From Chloroflexota bacterium (GTDB lineage: Bacteria > Chloroflexota > Limnocylindria > Limnocylindrales > Limnocylindraceae), in assembly GCA_009692905.1 (NCBI GenBank), contig SHYI01000066.1, forward strand, positions 1-5,633: DNA of 5,633 bases, in the 5' to 3' direction. The position numbers and the translations under genes are program-made. This document shows positions 4,692 to 5,633 of this stretch, in pieces. Positions within the stretch are counted from its first letter, which is position 1, and each line of letters starts with the position of its first letter. Below the pieces are notes generated by a model. That model was not told where the DNA came from. It worked only from the letters and a program-made list of their open reading frames with translations, and made no database searches.

Positions 4692-5504
4692 CTAATCGTA
4701 CGAGAGCGCAATCGCAATTGCGCAACAGGCAAGGGCAAGGGCGCTCACCTCCCAGCCACGCTGGCGCAGGTCGCGACGCACACGAGTACTCAGGGTCACG
4801 CCAGCGGCAAGGAGCAGGCCGCCAGCGGCGAGGAGCACTGGCGAGGATGTTGCTGGCGCGCTCACCAGCAGGAGGAGATAGGTGAGCACTTGCAGGAGCG
4901 CGATGAGTACGATCGTTCGTTGGCGGCCGAGCCGCACCACGGCACCGTTCGCCCCAACCTCTTCGTCAAGTTCTCGATCAGCCAGGGCATTTTGTAGCGC
5001 GAGTGCACTCCCGCCCGGCAGCGCAATCAAGCTGAGTGCAGCGATTGCCGCAGGGAGTGGAGCTCCCGCTGCGCTCCACGCGAATGCTGGAATGATTGCG
5101 ACTCCCAGGGCGAACGGAAGAAACGAGATCGGCGTGCGCTTGATTCCAGCGTTGTAGAGATAGCCAAGGGTGGCGCCAGCGGCGGCAAGTGCTGCACTCG
5201 TTGGGCTGAGCGCTGATGCCGCGGCGAATCCTGCAGTTGCGGCGACGACCACCATCACCCGAGCCTCACGTGGCGATACGTCTCCACCAACCAACGGCTT
5301 CTCTGCCCGCCCCTTGTCGCCCGCTTGATCAAGGAGATCGTTCATCGCACCAATGGAGGTATGGATCCCAAGCATCGTGAGGGCCGCAAGGGCCGCCTGA
5401 CTCGTTGAGCCCCCCGCGGTCGTAGTAAGCGCCGCCGCGATGAGCGCGTTCAGGAGCGTCGGCAGCGGGTGCGCAAGACGGATGAGACCAGCGATATGAA
5501 CCAT
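4692..5504 (-). CDS. UbiA-family polytopic prenyltransferase
   Basis: Integral membrane enzyme, 270 aa, predicted to transfer an isoprenoid chain from its diphosphate to an acceptor such as an aromatic ring or glycerol phosphate. The first Mg-diphosphate motif is NDLLDQAGD (55-63), giving Asn55, Asp56, Asp59 and Asp63. The second is DRELD (176-180), with Asp176 and Asp180, followed by VVRLG as usual. YLYN at 115-118 and KRTPISFLPFALG (122-134) fit the conserved central region. About seven to nine hydrophobic segments are visible. The second motif is shorter than in many members, and the acceptor cannot be decided between MenA/UbiA-type quinone, chlorophyll-type and archaeal-type lipid roles. 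The gene is divergent from an ABC transporter and directly upstream of a small membrane protein. Confidence 0.88.
   Translation of the reverse strand: MVHIAGLIRLAHPLPTLLNALIAAALTTTAGGSTSQAALAALTMLGIHTSIGAMNDLLDQAGDKGRAEKPLVGGDVSPREARVMVVVAATAGFAAASALSPTSAALAAAGATLGYLYNAGIKRTPISFLPFALGVAIIPAFAWSAAGAPLPAAIAALSLIALPGGSALALQNALADRELDEEVGANGAVVRLGRQRTIVLIALLQVLTYLLLLVSAPATSSPVLLAAGGLLLAAGVTLSTRVRRDLRQRGWEVSALALACCAIAIALSYD
4695..4700 (-). promoter_or_regulatory. -10 element inside the end of the UbiA gene, for the gene at 4688
   Basis: On the minus strand TACGAT is followed by TAGTTG and then ATG at 4688. The hexamer is also the last two sense codons of the prenyltransferase (Tyr269-Asp270), and its stop codon TAG begins the spacer. 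Sequence and spacing are identical to the sites at 783 and 2175, but coding constraint on TAC GAT means coincidence cannot be dismissed. Confidence 0.45.
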
Positions 5505-5510
5505 ATGACG

Positions 5511-5516
5511 AGCCTA
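5511..5516 (-). promoter_or_regulatory. -10 element, leaderless promoter of the UbiA gene
   Basis: The minus strand reads TAGGCT, then CGTCAT, then ATG at 5504: the same 6-nt spacing seen at the other leaderless starts. No Shine-Dalgarno site is present. It lies in one arm of an inverted repeat shared with the divergent ABC transporter promoter. Confidence 0.5.
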
Positions 5517-5532
5517 CCCTGAGAGGGGTAGG
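5513..5532. repeat. Inverted repeat joining two divergent -10 elements
   Basis: CCTACCC (5513-5519) and GGGTAGG (5526-5532) form a perfect 7-bp inverted repeat with a 6-bp centre. Each arm reads GGGTAGG outward and runs into the -10 hexamer of one divergent gene. It may be a single operator controlling both genes, or the outcome of two similar promoters placed back to back. Confidence 0.5.
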
Positions 5533-5534
5533 AT
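5529..5534 (+). promoter_or_regulatory. -10 element, leaderless promoter of the ABC transporter gene
   Basis: TAGGAT is followed by 7 nt and then ATG at 5542, one base more than the other leaderless starts. No Shine-Dalgarno site lies between. The intergenic region to the divergent UbiA start is only 37 bp. Confidence 0.5.
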
Positions 5535-5541
5535 TGCGAAC

Positions 5542-5633
5542 ATGCCGACTACCCCTGCAATCGTCGTCTCGGACCTCGTCAAGCGCTACAAGGGCGCCGA
5601 CCGCAACGCCGTAGATGGCGTCTCCTTCTCCGT
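5542..5633 (+). CDS. ABC transporter ATP-binding protein, N-terminus (partial at right edge)
   Basis: Only 30 full codons are visible: an opening strand IVVSDLVKRYKG (7-18) followed by NAVDGVSFSV. This is the standard start of an ABC ATPase, in which an aromatic residue of the A-loop (here probably Tyr16) stacks on the adenine of ATP and 'AVDGVSF' leads into the Walker A strand. The window ends before Walker A. The wording is closest to DrrA-like or multidrug exporter ATPases, but that subclass is a guess. ATG at 5542 is supported by TAGGAT 7 nt upstream. Confidence 0.85.
   Translation, partial: MPTTPAIVVSDLVKRYKGADRNAVDGVSFS

Noticed and set aside
4222..4695. Plus-strand open frame of 157 codons antisense to the membrane protein gene
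   Set aside because: The minus-strand reading has a coherent anchor-linker-domain design and a promoter; the plus-strand reading is Ser/Thr/Pro-rich with no recognisable features and no start signal.
5494..5508. Direct repeat ATATGA at the start of the UbiA gene
   Set aside because: Six-base repeats of this kind are expected by chance, and part of it is the start codon region; no further copies were seen.
1..5633. Search for CRISPR arrays, insertion sequences, integrase or phage genes, and defence systems
   Set aside because: No regularly spaced repeats, transposase-like proteins or terminal inverted repeats are visible; the tRNA shows no duplicated 3' end suggesting an integrated element.

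Overview
This is a tightly packed bacterial chromosomal window with roughly 60% GC by eye. It holds eight protein genes or gene fragments and one tRNA. No mobile element, CRISPR array, rRNA or phage gene is visible. The longest gene-free gap is 144 bp. Most other gaps are 3 to 50 bp, and one convergent pair of genes overlaps at the stop codons. Compactness, leaderless-looking starts and the gene mix would fit a streamlined member of Chloroflexota or Actinomycetota. That placement is inference and weak, because no marker gene is present.

Layout, left to right. (1) 1-638, minus: N-terminal half of an Atg22/UMF1-type MFS transporter, running off the left edge. It is the only gene here with a clear Shine-Dalgarno site and a leader, which contains a hairpin. 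(2) 783-1520, plus: endonuclease III-like DNA glycosylase with an intact iron-sulfur motif. (3) 1534-2175, minus: small divergent protein resembling peptidase S51. (4) 2212-3279, plus: peptidase S51/cyanophycinase-like domain fused to a tail that closely resembles the C-terminus of cysteinyl-tRNA synthetase. (5) 3276-4058, minus: short-chain dehydrogenase. (6) 4082-4158, minus: tRNA-Ile with anticodon UAU. (7) 4209-4688, minus: membrane-anchored hypothetical with a Ser/Pro linker and an extracytoplasmic beta-type domain. (8) 4692-5504, minus: UbiA-family prenyltransferase. (9) 5542-5633, plus: first 30 codons of an ABC transporter ATPase, cut by the right edge.

The clearest regulatory pattern is a TAnnnT-like or CATACT -10 hexamer placed 6 nt (once 7 nt) before the ATG of every gene except the MFS transporter. 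No Shine-Dalgarno sequence lies between hexamer and ATG. Transcription would then start at or next to the A of the ATG, giving leaderless mRNAs. This rule also settles three ambiguous starts: 2175 rather than 2202, 2212 rather than an upstream TTG, and 4688 rather than TTG at 4691.

The genes do not form one pathway. Each appears to have its own promoter; the only likely co-transcribed pair is UbiA with the small membrane protein. The best lead for novel biology is the divergent S51-like pair at 1534-3279, particularly the fusion to a CysRS-type tail.
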